From Apteryx mantelli (Eukaryota > Chordata > Aves > Apterygiformes > Apterygidae): a stretch of 64,000 nucleotides of DNA. Location of the stretch: contig NC_090012.1 of assembly GCF_036417845.1 (NCBI RefSeq), forward strand, positions 1,178,001 through 1,242,000, read 5' to 3'. This document shows, piece by piece, positions 44,820-57,500 of this stretch. A model generated the notes under the pieces. It did no database searches and was not told the DNA's origin. It saw nothing but the letters and a program-made list of their open reading frames with translations. A program made the translations under genes and the position numbers. How positions within the stretch are numbered: the first letter of the stretch is position 1; each line of letters opens with the position of its first letter.

Positions 44820-44985
44820 GGTGGCAACACCTGCCCGAGGGTAACATCTGCCTGGGGGCAACATCCGCCCAGCAGCAACATCTGTGCTGGGGCAATATCT
44901 GCCCGTGACTAACATCTGCCGAACGGCAACATCTGCCCAGGGGTTACATCTGCCCAGGGGCAACATCTGCCCAGCAGCAGCCTCC
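44820..44985. repeat. GGCAACATCTGCCCAG tandem repeat
   Basis: About nine units of 16-20 bases of the form GGGGCAACATCTGCCCAG, with variants GGGGTTACATCTGCC and GAACGGCAACATCTGCC. Confidence 0.88.
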
Positions 44986-45289
44986 AGCGAGGGGCCCGTG
45001 ACCCCCGTTCGCCTCCGTCCCCCAGCCGCCCGCTCTGCTCCGCTGCCCAGCGCCGGCGCCGAGGCCCCGCGGACGCCCGGACGGCGGTACCTCCACGCCA
45101 AGCAGCCCTCCTGAAAGGGCGTCACAAGGGAAAAGGGGAAGACGGTCCCTGTCCTTGGCTAATGGTGTGGGAAAACAAAAAGTTACAGCTACTTTCAGTC
45201 CCCACAGTTCTCTAACGGGTGGGAAACAACTGCTAAACAGCGAATTCATACCCAAGCCAAACAGACCAGACACTTTTAAAATAACTGCA

Positions 45290-48200
45290 TCCTTTAATGG
45301 CAGTAATACAATTATAGAAGATTAAAGCGCTCACAGGAGAAATATAAATGACATTTTTGGAAGACAAATGTGTGATACAAAAAGAAAAGATGGGGAAAGG
45401 AAAAAACACAAAGCCATGCAACAGAACAGTCATTGTAAAAATACCAATACAGTATATACATATTTGCATCAACAACCTCAACTCTGAAATAGTATTTACA
45501 GTTTATTACAATCTCAGTTAGAGCATTATTCTTTTTTTTTAAAGCTCTGGCAGATGGAAAAATATTAATGGATTAAAGATTGGTGATTTTATTTCATGGT
45601 GGCTACAGTCAGTGGAGTGCTGTCACTTATTCCTACAGGGTTCAATAGTCTTTTCTAAAAAAAAATTATTTTACAAAAAGTTCAGGTTATTGTACAAATG
45701 CCACTGAATTTACAGCTCCTCAATAAAAGCAATCTCACATGGCAGAAAACGTCACAGGTGATTTATTTCTCTCCTCCCCTTTTTTGTTATATTTATACCA
45801 ACCAGGCTCCAGGGGAATGACTCCCACTGTCGAAACGCGGAGACCGAACCAAGCGAAAGCGTGAGGATGGCAGTGGTGGTTGCCAGCTCCCAACCAGCCG
45901 CCGTGCCAGCTGTTAAAGCACGTCCGGGAGAGACGCGAGCTGAAATTTCCAGAGACGAAATCCCTGAGGGGCGTCCGCGGCTCCCGAGCCGGCCTGGCCC
46001 GGCGGCGCCCGCGGCCGCCGGGCTCCAACAGGGCCGAGACGCTGCTTTTAAACTCGTTTGATACAAACTTCTGCTTCCAATTAAAGCAGGGTGCAGCGAG
46101 ATGCAAAATGAACAGTGCCGACAGGAAACAGGACAATTGAATTAACACTGCTTGCATGGCAAGGTAAATGTAACCAAACTCCAGAGTCTGGACTTCCAGA
46201 TTTAACACCCAATTTTGGCATTATCAACGCTGTGATTACGTTCACCCAAATCAAGCAACACCAAGTATCTTAAAACCTTTTCCCAACAAAGTGTAATGCT
46301 TACAGCAAAACCGACCTGCTCTTTATTACAAAAGTTATTCCCTAGCCAGCCAATTCATCCGAAAGCAGATTATTTAACGGCAGATGGCAAAGTGAGAAAG
46401 CTTCCACTGCCTTTGCGCTATTCCTGATCCAGGCCGGTGGCCCGAGGACAAGCCGCTGCGGCAGACGAGGCAGAGAAAGAGGAGCGGCGCTCCGCAGTGG
46501 AAGCGGGAGCGCAAGGGATCTGGAGGGAAAGCGAGCAGTGCTGGAGCGCCCGGCCGGGCCGACGACCCCGCACCGGAGCCGGCCGCCTCTTCACCGCCAC
46601 CGGGATTTACCTTGACGAGCACATGCCGGCATGGGAAATGCTTGGAAAAACAGCTCGATTTTTGTCAAAACTAGATTTGTTCTTAGTCCATTAGTGTCGC
46701 AGAGGCGATGATACTGCCCCGCGTGCTGCCTGCGTGCACTGCACAGGCCGGTTCATTTTAACGAGGTGCTACAAGGGTGCAACGTGTTTCAGCTTCCCTT
46801 GGTGCTGCTTGTGCCTTAACGACTGCGAAAACGTCTTTGCCTTCGAGCACCAGAGAACGCGTTTCCCGCAGGCTCGGCAAGCCAGCGCTCGCAAGCGGGC
46901 GCCCAGCGTTCGTGCGCGGTTACGGGCAGAAACCAGGAGGAAGCATGGATCTGGGCATCAGGAACACCGAGGATTGGAAGGGAATGAGAAGTGCTATTTT
47001 TTCATCCAAAAGAACAGGATGTTTTGCCTTTTCGGGTACTTCGGCACATTCGCCTTTTCAGAGAGCGGGAACCCTGAAGACCCTGGTTTTGGTCTGTAAG
47101 AAGTCGCGGCTTCTCCAAGCTCCAGCAAAGCACGTAGATACGCAGGAAACACAGGGGAGGGTCCCCCCCGCCTGCCACAGGGAACTTATTAAGCTTTAAT
47201 ACCTTTTTACCCCAAATACTGTGATGACTTGGCAATGACCCCACTGCCACAGAAAGAACCTGTCCCCAGATCTTCCTCCTTTCAAATAACATTTCTACAG
47301 CTGTGGTTTCTCTATACCCAGTTCCCATTTTGAAAACCTCAACCACCTATCTGCTAGCACTGCTTCACTTTTAGCTGCTTCTTTCCTGAAAACACTGTAA
47401 ATGAAGTTTATCTTCCATGTGCAAGCGTTTGTTTATGCAGAGAATGAATCACAGGGGACATGCGTAACCTAACACTGATTTTCTACCCAGGAATAGAGTT
47501 AATCTCCCCTTCCGATCCAGCTGGCAGGACCCGCAGGAACGCCTCGCGTGCAGGATTTGCCCACTGACCTTCGGCAAAGATGGGAAGAGCAAGAGTCTCC
47601 TGGGGGAAACGCACTGAAAGCCCAACTGCGTTTGTGGAAAAGCCCTCCATAGGCAAAATACATACAAGTGAAATCTGATTGAGATTAATAATTTAATTTC
47701 AATAATACAAACTTTTTTTTTTGGTAGACTGCATAACTTTTTGGGATGTAAATATTCCATGACCATCCGTGGAAGCTCTTGGGAATTTAAGCCCTACTCT
47801 GGGCTCAGTTGAGTTGTCGTGTAACCATACGACCTCCAGGAAATGGCATAAAAATATTTACTCAAAATAAAAAAGCAAAACAAAAACACCCCCTCCCCAC
47901 AATTACAAAAGCAATCTCACATGGTTCTTTTTCCATGGTAATTCTGTTCACCACAGTAGAATTTTAAAAAAGACTATGATACAAATACTTTAGTTCGTTC
48001 TGTTTTAGAAATTAACACATCTTCTACTGATCCGAATGGCTCAGAGCTTTAATCTTTTAAAGCAACAAATATGAACCACATTTCTCTGCCATCCAGTCTT
48101 TCGTTACCCTTCTCCTGAGTATATCATATAGCAATTCTGGAGGGGGAGAAGTCAGGTTTTAAACGCATCCTACTGTACAAAAAGAGGACAAGGTGGCTGG

Positions 48201-48525
48201 TGTGACAGGACAGCTACAACTTCCCAAGGAGATTTCAGGTACTTCATTATTTTCCCAGGATGATTTCAATCACTTTTCAAAAGAAAGCTCTAAAACAAAC
48301 TATTGGGTCTGAAACAAAATGCTGGTTATTACTGCACAAGGAGACTTTGATTTTTCTTTTAAAACGCATCTCGGAAACTTTCTATATAGTTACAGCACTG
48401 ACCAGAACCAGAAAGATTTATATACATGTTATATGGCTAAAGTGAGCGCTAATGGAATTAAAAAAAAAATTACCAACACTGTGCGCTGCTATTCAATGCA
48501 CGGACGCAAGGTCAGTCCTTTAATA
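45290..48525 (-). other. ZC3H4: ZC3H4 3'UTR
   Basis: AT-rich non-coding sequence directly after the ZC3H4 stop, with no in-frame gene on either strand. Candidate - strand polyadenylation signals are ATTAAA at 45298-45293 (the most distal) and AATAAA at 45507-45502, 46324-46319 and elsewhere. The distal end is set where AT-rich sequence stops at about 45280. The exact end is inferred. Confidence 0.65.
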
Positions 48526-51500
48526 CTACTGGCAGAACGGCGAGGCCGTCGGGTCAAAGCCCTTAAAGACATCTTTCAGAGAGCCAGCATCTTGCTGCTC
48601 GCTGTCCTGAGCAGGGCTGTTCCCCGCAAAGGGACTGCCCGACCCAGACTTCGCGGTCTGCTTAACCATGCCGTAGACGGAGGGCACGGGGAGGTTGTGC
48701 ACCCCTGGCTGGGGGGCCGCCTCCTGGGCAGCGGCGGAGGAGGAAGTGGCAGCGGCTTTGGGACGAGGCCTGTTATAGCTATTGTATCTGTCTGTGGTGG
48801 ATTCAGCGCTCGCCTTCTCAGACTCGGGCTGATCGAGCGCGGACCGCCGCACAAAGAGAGGCTCCTTGGCCTTGCTGGTGCTTTTGCTGGAGTCTGAGCC
48901 TTTCGAGGACGCGCTGCCTTCGCTGGGAGACTCTGCGGCCTTGCTGCCTGCGCTTGGAGTCCGGGGGTCGTACAGGCTGATGGCACTAAGCACGCTGCTT
49001 TGGCCGCTGCCTTTGCTCAGCCCACCAGCAGTGAGCAGCCTGGGGTCGTAGGGAGCGATGGCCGGGGCAGCCTCACCGCTGCCAGCAGAGGCAGCCGCAG
49101 GCTGAGCCGTCTCCGCGGGTTTGGGGGCTCTAGACGCCCCGGTTTCTGAGGACTTCTGTAACCTGGGGTCAGCTGGTGCTTTCCGCATCCGAGGGTCACT
49201 TGGCTTGTCACTCTGGCCAGAAGATGGGCTGCCAGCCGCGTTCACAGTTTTTAATATTCTTGACAACAGCTCGAAGTCGGGGAGGCTGCTGCCAGAAGCA
49301 GAGCCAGACTCCCCCTGCGTGGCCCCCCCCCTCTGCCTGGGATCTGAAAGACCAGTCGTTTGGGGCCTGTTAAGACGTGGATCAAGGGCAGGCATGGACT
49401 GGAGAGCAGCTGGGACAGGAACAAATTCTTGCTTTGGGACTGGCAGTGGAATCAGATCCTCTGGGCTCCACAGGACCATTCGGGCAAAGTTCGGCTTGTT
49501 TAGGACTACGTCTTTCTTTATGTGGCTGAACTGCTGCAACTGGGACCGGGGATCCCTTAGAGCATGGCCTGGCAGTGCATCTAAGGGGATGTTGACTGGT
49601 TTGTCCCTTAGCGCCCTTTCCCCTTCCTCTTCATCAGGAACCAAGGCAGCCTTTTGACCGCCAGCAGTGCTGGAATGAGGAGCTTCTGGCTTTGGGGTGG
49701 AGGAGGGAATGTGTCGTGCAAGTCTTGGGTCAGTGGGTCCTGAATCCCCAGGGATGGATGGGCCAGAAACATCTGCATTTCGTGAAAGCCTGGGATCCCG
49801 CAGACGAGGGTCGGCAGGACGACCGCCCCCTCCTGCCTGGGCCTTCTGCAGGCGAGGGTCACTCACACCTGAGGGCGGCCCAATTTCTCCATGAGAGGGT
49901 TGGGCATGAGGTCTGCTGGAGCTTTGCTGCCTTAGGGTTTTCAATATGGAGGTGACACTACTTCCACCTTCATCTTCATCACTGGAATACCAGTTACCAG
50001 TGTCACCTGGGAGGAGGGAGAAGAGAAAACAGCTCATAAGAGACATACAAGTAAAGCACCTCCTGGTGCTTTATGCCTATGAGAAGCACCCAAAATGTGT
50101 CCCGTGTCCCTCACAGCGCTCTCAACTCATGCTGCTGAAATTCCAAATTGTCCCTGTGTTTCCAACCCCATGCGTAACAGCCTCAGCCTCCCTGGTCTAG
50201 TTTTCATACCCAAAACTAACAGAGGGCTGTAAGCATCCCTCTCTTCCTGTTCCTCCTCTCTGAAACAGACTCAAATTTCACCACAATTAAGCCAGCAAAC
50301 CTATCTCATGGACCTTCTGGCCAACTGTTCCCATTTCTTCAGCAGACCTGCTCCTCTTCGTTCGTATCAGCTACGCGTTCTTTTGATTCTGGAGAATTTT
50401 TTAGAAGCATTCAGTGCCTTTTGTTCCCTAAACAGTTTCTCTGACACCCAGTAAGATGCTTCCCTCTACCTCCCTCTCAGTTGGCCCCTTTTTCTGCTAA
50501 GATCACAATCTCTACACTGCACGTACGGTTTAAGTTCTGTCACTTGTAAAAGCACCAAAGCCAGCACTGGCCTGAGCCATAGAGACTGCTTCAAACGCTG
50601 CTGATGGGTCCTGAGAGGCAAAAGCCTTAGAGCAGGTGAGCAGCAAGGTGAAGAGAGGCTCAGACTGGGTAGAAGTTGAAGCAGATCCAAGATATCCTCC
50701 CCATGTACACTACTCTGAATAAAAGACATCGTATTTTGATACTTGCCTTCCTCATTTTCTCGTTCCTGCTTATTGCTCTCAGCTAGTCTCCGAGCCCTCT
50801 CTTCTTCTTCCTGCTGTTTCTGCTGGATTCTCAAGTAAAGCGCTCTTTGTGCAGATGGCATGAAGTCAGGGATGCTGCCTGATGGTTTCCGTAACCCAGG
50901 TGGTCCCCCTTCACACAAGGCATCGTGATCCAAGGATGGGTCAGGGAACATATGCTCTCCTGGAGGCCCTTCCATATCCTCATAACCACCATAATCTTCT
51001 GCCATCGAAAGATCATCGTACGTTAAAAGCGCATCTCGTACAGCTGTGAAAAAAAAACAAACTTTGTAACTGCGACAGAAAAAGACTTCAAAATGAAACT
51101 AGTCTATCACAGACTGTCATTGTTTAGTGCAAAACCTGTCCCTGCAATCAGCAACCACATGCCCCAAGCCACCAGCATGGAAGAGCATCTAACTCCGTCT
51201 CCCTCTATCCCCCTTTCAGCCCTTTTGGACCTGCTGCTGTACCCGGGCATTCAGAAAGCAAACCGAGTTCAAACAGCCTGTCCCTGATACGGCACGTCTA
51301 GCACGGCACATGAGAGCAGTTCGAGACAGATCCTCGGTAGTTACCTGGGTCTCCCATCATGCCATGGTCCATGTCCAGGCCTTCTTGAGGTGGGTAGAAA
51401 TTATCGTAAAAGCCTTGTGCAGGTGGGACAGGTGGCATCATTCCAGAGTGTGGGGAATCATCTGGACCATAAGGCATCATCGGGGGACCAGGACCCATTG

Positions 51501-54500
51501 GAGGCCCAGGATTCATCCCAGGGCCCATCGGCATGTCTGGGTGCATGTCAGGATGCATATCTGGGTGCATGTCGGGGTGCATATCCGGGTGCATGTCAGG
51601 ATGCATGTCCGGGTGCATGTCCGGATGCATGTCCGGGTGCATGTCCGGATGCATGTCCGGATGCATGGGTCCAGGCATTGGCCCAGGGGGTCCTCCCGGC
51701 CCAGGGAACCTGGGAGGAGGTGGACCTGGATGCCTGAAAGAGAACAGAGAGAAATGCAACTTCAACATGCATGCGCTGTTTCTGGAGGAATGGATTCTGT
51801 CCTCCTAGGGCTCAGAACAGCAGCACCTGTACTGGACCCAAAATGGAAGGAAACCTCCTTTCTACCCACTGTCCGTGTTCTTCAGTTCTCAGCCTCACAG
51901 CCAGTTCCTTAATGTTTCAGGACAGCCAGATTCTGCACCGTCCTTCTAAATGCTAGCACAAAACAGCTGCAACATGTCCAGCTCCTGCAGTGCCCACCTT
52001 CACTGGCTGCATCATGGTGCTAGGGCAGAACTCCTCCTGTACCAGGACAGGAAGATGGGATGACCTCAAACGGAGACTGAGTCAGCCCATTCCAGGCTGT
52101 ACTTCAGGAAAGACAAGGGGGAAATTCATGCCATTCTGACCATAACAAATCTCCAGTAAGGGGTGAGCAGGCAGGGAATAGACCTTTGGGTTCCCAGTCC
52201 CTTTGTCCACACCCTGTTATGAGGTGCTGCTTGGGATCTGTGCTACTATTCCAACAGCTCTAAACAAGGGCCACCAATACACTACTGACATCAAAATACA
52301 AACTAAACCATGGCTTAGGATAGCTTGCTCCTTTCAAAGAGAAACAGTGAGGAATAGTTTACATCTCCAGAGTGTCTCTGTCATTCTCAGAGAGAGAAGG
52401 GAGTGACAAATGACTATCTGTTATGAAGGACAGCAAAATGAAACCCCCCACAAACACCTACAGTCCCTGTCTCTCTCCCAGTTGCCCAACATTATTCTGC
52501 CAGGCACCTGCAACTGGCCTGACTGGATTGTGACACTTACCTCACACCCAGCTTCTCTGCCAGCTGCCCCGTAGGACGTACTACAATCTCAAACAGAGAG
52601 GGGATCTTCTTGTACATGTCCTGCTGCTGCTGCAGCTGCTGTGGAGAAAGAGGCTCATGCATTGGCGGTGGCATCTGCGGCCCTGGTGGTGGAAGTGGTG
52701 GTGGCGGAGGAGGTGGTGGGCCTCCAGGGATAGGCCTGCCATTTGGAGAAGTTGGAGCTGGTGGTCCAGGAGGGCGAGGGGGTGTGGGCAGCAAGCCCAC
52801 CCCAGGTGGGGGTTTGGGGAGTGGATTAATGCCCTGCTTCTTTAGCTCTTCAACTTCTTTTTCATCCTCTGCACCCGCTTCTGCATCATCTGCCAGCATC
52901 TGAGAAGATAAGGGAGTGAGAGCAAATCCACAGAGCTGCCTGCAGAACACCACACTCCAGAAAACACAGCACAGGATCCCCTCTCTGTGACCAACACAGA
53001 GCTGCTTGGCTGAGCACAGCCCACATACAGCAAGCCTTCATACAGCAAGCCTTTTGCACACCCTCCCTTTCTTTCTGTTTGCAGGATTTAGACAACTGTT
53101 TCCACACCAGAAATATAAGAAAAGCTGCCAAGAGACTTTTATCAGGTTGTGTGGGGGGCAATTCTCTGCAAGTCCAGGACTGTTTTCACTGTATATTTTT
53201 ACTAGTCCTTGAATTAAGGACTAGTATGGAAAGGCTTTCATTATGCAGCATCTGAAAGACTCTCTTAGTAGAAAGTCTGCCTTTTCAGCATTTAACTGCA
53301 ATCACCGCTATGTGTTATACTCTCTTCCCCTCCACTGGCAACTCTTGAACAGGCAGCAAAGACAGTCAAGACAAGAGAGCCAATGAACCTGCATTAACAC
53401 TTCTCTGTACCTTGTCCAGAAGCTCCCGCGTTTCATCTGTGAGCGGCTCATGGGAAAACATGCAGTCATCCCCATTGATACAGTTGCCAGTGGTGTGGAA
53501 CAGCTTACAAGGAAAGTCACGTATCAGGCGTAAAGGAGAATAAATCCCAACAGGCAACTACTCCAACTTCCTTCACTGGCCAGAGAGGCTTTTTTCCCCA
53601 ACTACACACATTGTTAACTTCTGACCACACCATACTGCAGGCATAGTCTGACATGTTTTTCTGTATTTGCGACAGCTACAAACCTCGTATCTGAAACAGG
53701 AAAGCTGAGACTAAAAAGGAACTGAGAGGGCCTTCTGCAGCCCTGGCTGCAGCTTCAGGTACCCCCAGCTGCTAAGTGGAGGACATGCCACCCAGGAATG
53801 AATGCTCTGCAGGTGTTTAGATTGAAGGCAGTTTGCTGCAGGAATACACTCTTTTGGCCGTTTTTTCTCCTCTGACCCACTATATGCATCTACTACACAG
53901 AGTAAAAAAGACTGATTTAAAGCTGTCACAATGAAATGATAAAAAAGGATATCATGCATGTAAGGGCAGTTTTCAGCCCTGGCACAGTAGCCAGTGATGT
54001 AGAACTTGCACAGTTCCCGTTTCTTTGGTAGTTCAATGTCATGACTGAAATTGCAGTGCTCACCCTGTTCAGAAATAACAAAACACTGGGTTAGCATGGC
54101 CCAGCAAAGCACATACTATGAACTAAAGGACAGGCACTTTTATACAATACTCTTTGTAGGTATGAATTCTTCCCTGAAATCATTTAAACCTAGACCACAT
54201 AATGCTGTGACTGTCCATTCATTGGAAACAGGAAGAAAGCAAATGACTTTCGGACTGCCATGTACACATGTAGGTTTCCTTGCACTCACTGCATCTCTCC
54301 TCCCACCCATACGGTGCCCACCTCTCACACACAAATACTGCACTTTAGGACAAGGACAGTCCTGCATCTGTATAGAGATATTTACATAAATATATAACAG
54401 GAAAACTGAGATTAATTTTAATTATTCCCTTACCCAGGTACACCTGCCTTCCACAAAGTATTTGCAGATCACTTTCCCTTTCTTATCTGACTGCTGGTGG

Positions 54501-57500
54501 GATTTATCATGGTCATTCCGCCTGTAATTTCCGCCACCTCCTCCATCCTATTGGAATCACAAAATGTTAGTTGACAAAGAATGTAAAATACACAGAAGCA
54601 GATCTAACAGCTTTGGACAGAAATAAGTATTTTCTGTGCATCCATTTCTGAGAAAGAGCACATTGAGGGCTTGTACGAAAAAGTGAGACAAAGACTAATG
54701 TTCTCAGCCCAGCAGGCTCTGGAACACAACTAGATGAATGGCTTCCCAGTCACCTGACCAGAATTCAAAATATTCAACCTGTTCAGATGGGACAACTGTC
54801 ATGTATCCTGGGGAAGACGTGGGGTTTTTTGTTCCTGTGAAGGTTTTCTTAGAAGCCTGACTGGAATTACAGAGGGGAACGGGGGAAAGGGGCCCATGCA
54901 GCACTACAGCAAGCTATTAGAAAACAAGAGCTGCTTACTCCCATGTCCTCTTCGTAGTAATCGTCATCCTCATTCATTCCACCACCTTTCCCCATTCCAC
55001 TTCTGTTTCCACCTCTTCCTCGTCCCCTGCCCATTCCTTTGTTTCCTCTTCCTCTGGGACCACGACCACGCCCACGATTCATACCTGAAATATATGCCAA
55101 CGTTTGTAATTTGCCCTTTAGGTAAAACATGAGCTGGGAGAGAACACAAGGCAGGGTCCTGTGCTGGCTGCCCAGCACAGCTCGTTATCCTGCTCACCTC
55201 GCCCTCGACTCTCCTTACTCCTGCGGTACTGGTTCAGCTCTTTTGAGTAGTCGTCATACTCATCATCACCCATGGGCTCCTCATTGTCGCAGTACTGCAA
55301 TCCAGACGGATCAGTGCACTTAGTGAGTAGGATGAAGCAGGGCTCATTCCCCCTCAAACACAAACTTCCCAACCACAAAAGAGAATATTCTCTTGCCTCC
55401 ACCTTAATGGTTCTCTGAGAGCAGGTTGGAGAGTCAACAGCAGTTCAGTAACTGCACTTACTTCCATCTCTTCATCATACATTTCCTCCTCTTCTTCTGG
55501 ATGGTCGCCTCTGCCTCTCCCACGGCCCCCTCGGCCCATGCCTCGACCTCCTCTCATTCCGCCTCTGCCACCTCGCCCTCGGTACCCTCTCCCTCGACCA
55601 CGTCCACCTGGAAAGGACACAGATCAGGTCAGCTTTGTGCTGCTGGACTGCAGTGTACATAACCAAAGTGATCACAACGAGCTCTTCAGAGCAGATACCA
55701 TATCTCAGTATAAGGCCCTAATTTCTTCCATATTCCATGGTCAGTCAGATCTCTTTATAGCAATGAACATCTAAGCTATTGCTTGTGACATTGCCCTTAC
55801 TGGGAGACTGGGTCGGAACTATGCATCCCTCAGACACATTAAAGAAACACAACGATGTGCCAAACTAGGAAGAAAAACAGTAACTAACATTTCAGTACAG
55901 GATTATCAGTTCCTGGAGTTACCTGATGTTAAGTGAATCAGTTTTTAATATCCTAAAACAATGGATTCTTAAGAGGCCAAAGGATAACCTTTTTTAAAAA
56001 ACAGATGCTGTGACCACAGGTCAGCTGATGCACAGTTATGTTAGACTCATAACAAATAGATGTAATTCTTTGTATTCCAGATGTGATGATATTTGACTTC
56101 TTACAAGTCAACTCCATTTTCATTTCAGATAAAGGTTTTGCTTTACTTTATTCATTTTTAACAACTTATGTGTTTTTAAAACTATCTATACTAAGAGGAA
56201 TACTGTTAATTTAAAGCATAAATTATCCAGAGGGATCTGAACTTCCCCCTTGCAGTGTAAAACACAAAAAAGTACTTCCCTCTGTCACAAAATAACGCCA
56301 ATGATTGATTTAGGCCCTGACAATTGCTCCACAGTCAGGGCTCCACGCAGGCATGGCAGTTAACCTGCATGAACCTTACTGCATGAGCAGGGCCTTCACT
56401 AAGCTAACAAAAAAATATGCTGTAAGTAAAGCCTGTAAGAGAGACAGTGAAGAAAGCACATCTGCAAAATGAGCCATACCTCGCCCCCTGTGAGAACCCT
56501 CCTTTGCTCTCCGGTATTGGTTTAGCTCTTTCGCAAAGTCATCATAATCTTCTTTGCCCATGTCTTCATCCTCTTCCCCCTCATATTGACCATACTCCTC
56601 ATTCTCATAGTCCTCATACATGCCATAATTCTTGCTCTCCATTTTAGAGTAGCTCTTCTTTTGCAAGGGAGCACTGTGAGAGGACGGATACTGCTGGTGG
56701 GACTTCAGAAAAGGCAGACAGATTAGTAATGAAGGAACAACCATTCCAGTTGAATGTATCTGAAGAACAGCAGGTCCCTGGAATATGCCCCATCTCTCTT
56801 GCTAGCCAGTGAACAGCTGAACTGAAGGCCTTATCCCCAGACCTGTAGAACCCTGCAGGTTTTTGTTTGTTCATTTATTTTATTGGCTCATTTCCTTCTG
56901 CTTTTCCCTGTCTCTTCGTTTGGAAGGGGCTATTTAATTTTGACCAGCAAATAATAAGAAGCCTAATATCACGATTGAATTTTGGAGAATCATAAAGAAC
57001 CCAGTAACAAATAGGTGAAAAGTGAAAGGGCTAAATGACTAAAGCAAAAGCCAGACTAGGAGAGCGGCCTCTGGCCCCTAGATGGAGCTAGACAGGCATC
57101 TGCGTTCAAAGCTTGCAACACTTCTGACCAAGTGCCAGAGAGCAGCTTCCCCTTCCCTGTATGCTGGCAAGTACTTACAGAAGGGTAGGGAGGGCTGTAT
57201 TCCCTATATTTTCTGTGTCCCTTTTCACTAGGGCTGAAGTCTGAGTCCTCACTGTAATCAGAGAAGTCTTCACTGGAAGAGGCATGGCGCTGCAAGGCAA
57301 GGAAAACATGCTGTGCAATTTTATTACAGGCTAGATATAACTCTAACACTGTTGCCAGGCCTCTGGCCTTTTATACACAACACAAATAAGTCTCAATTTT
57401 TTTAGATAACTCAGATTTTGTTTAAGAAAAATCTTCACAGTGTTCTCCAAATTTTACATTTACAATACAAAAGGCTTCAGGGTACTACATGTTCCACTGT

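Noticed and set aside
44820-44985. Direct-repeat cluster suggesting a CRISPR-like array
   Set aside because: Units are contiguous without unique spacers and the context is a vertebrate genome; it is a minisatellite. The same applies to all other arrays.
51310-51912. + strand Cys-rich MSGCMSGC repeat ORF
   Set aside because: Antisense of the HPDM-coding repeat in ZC3H4.
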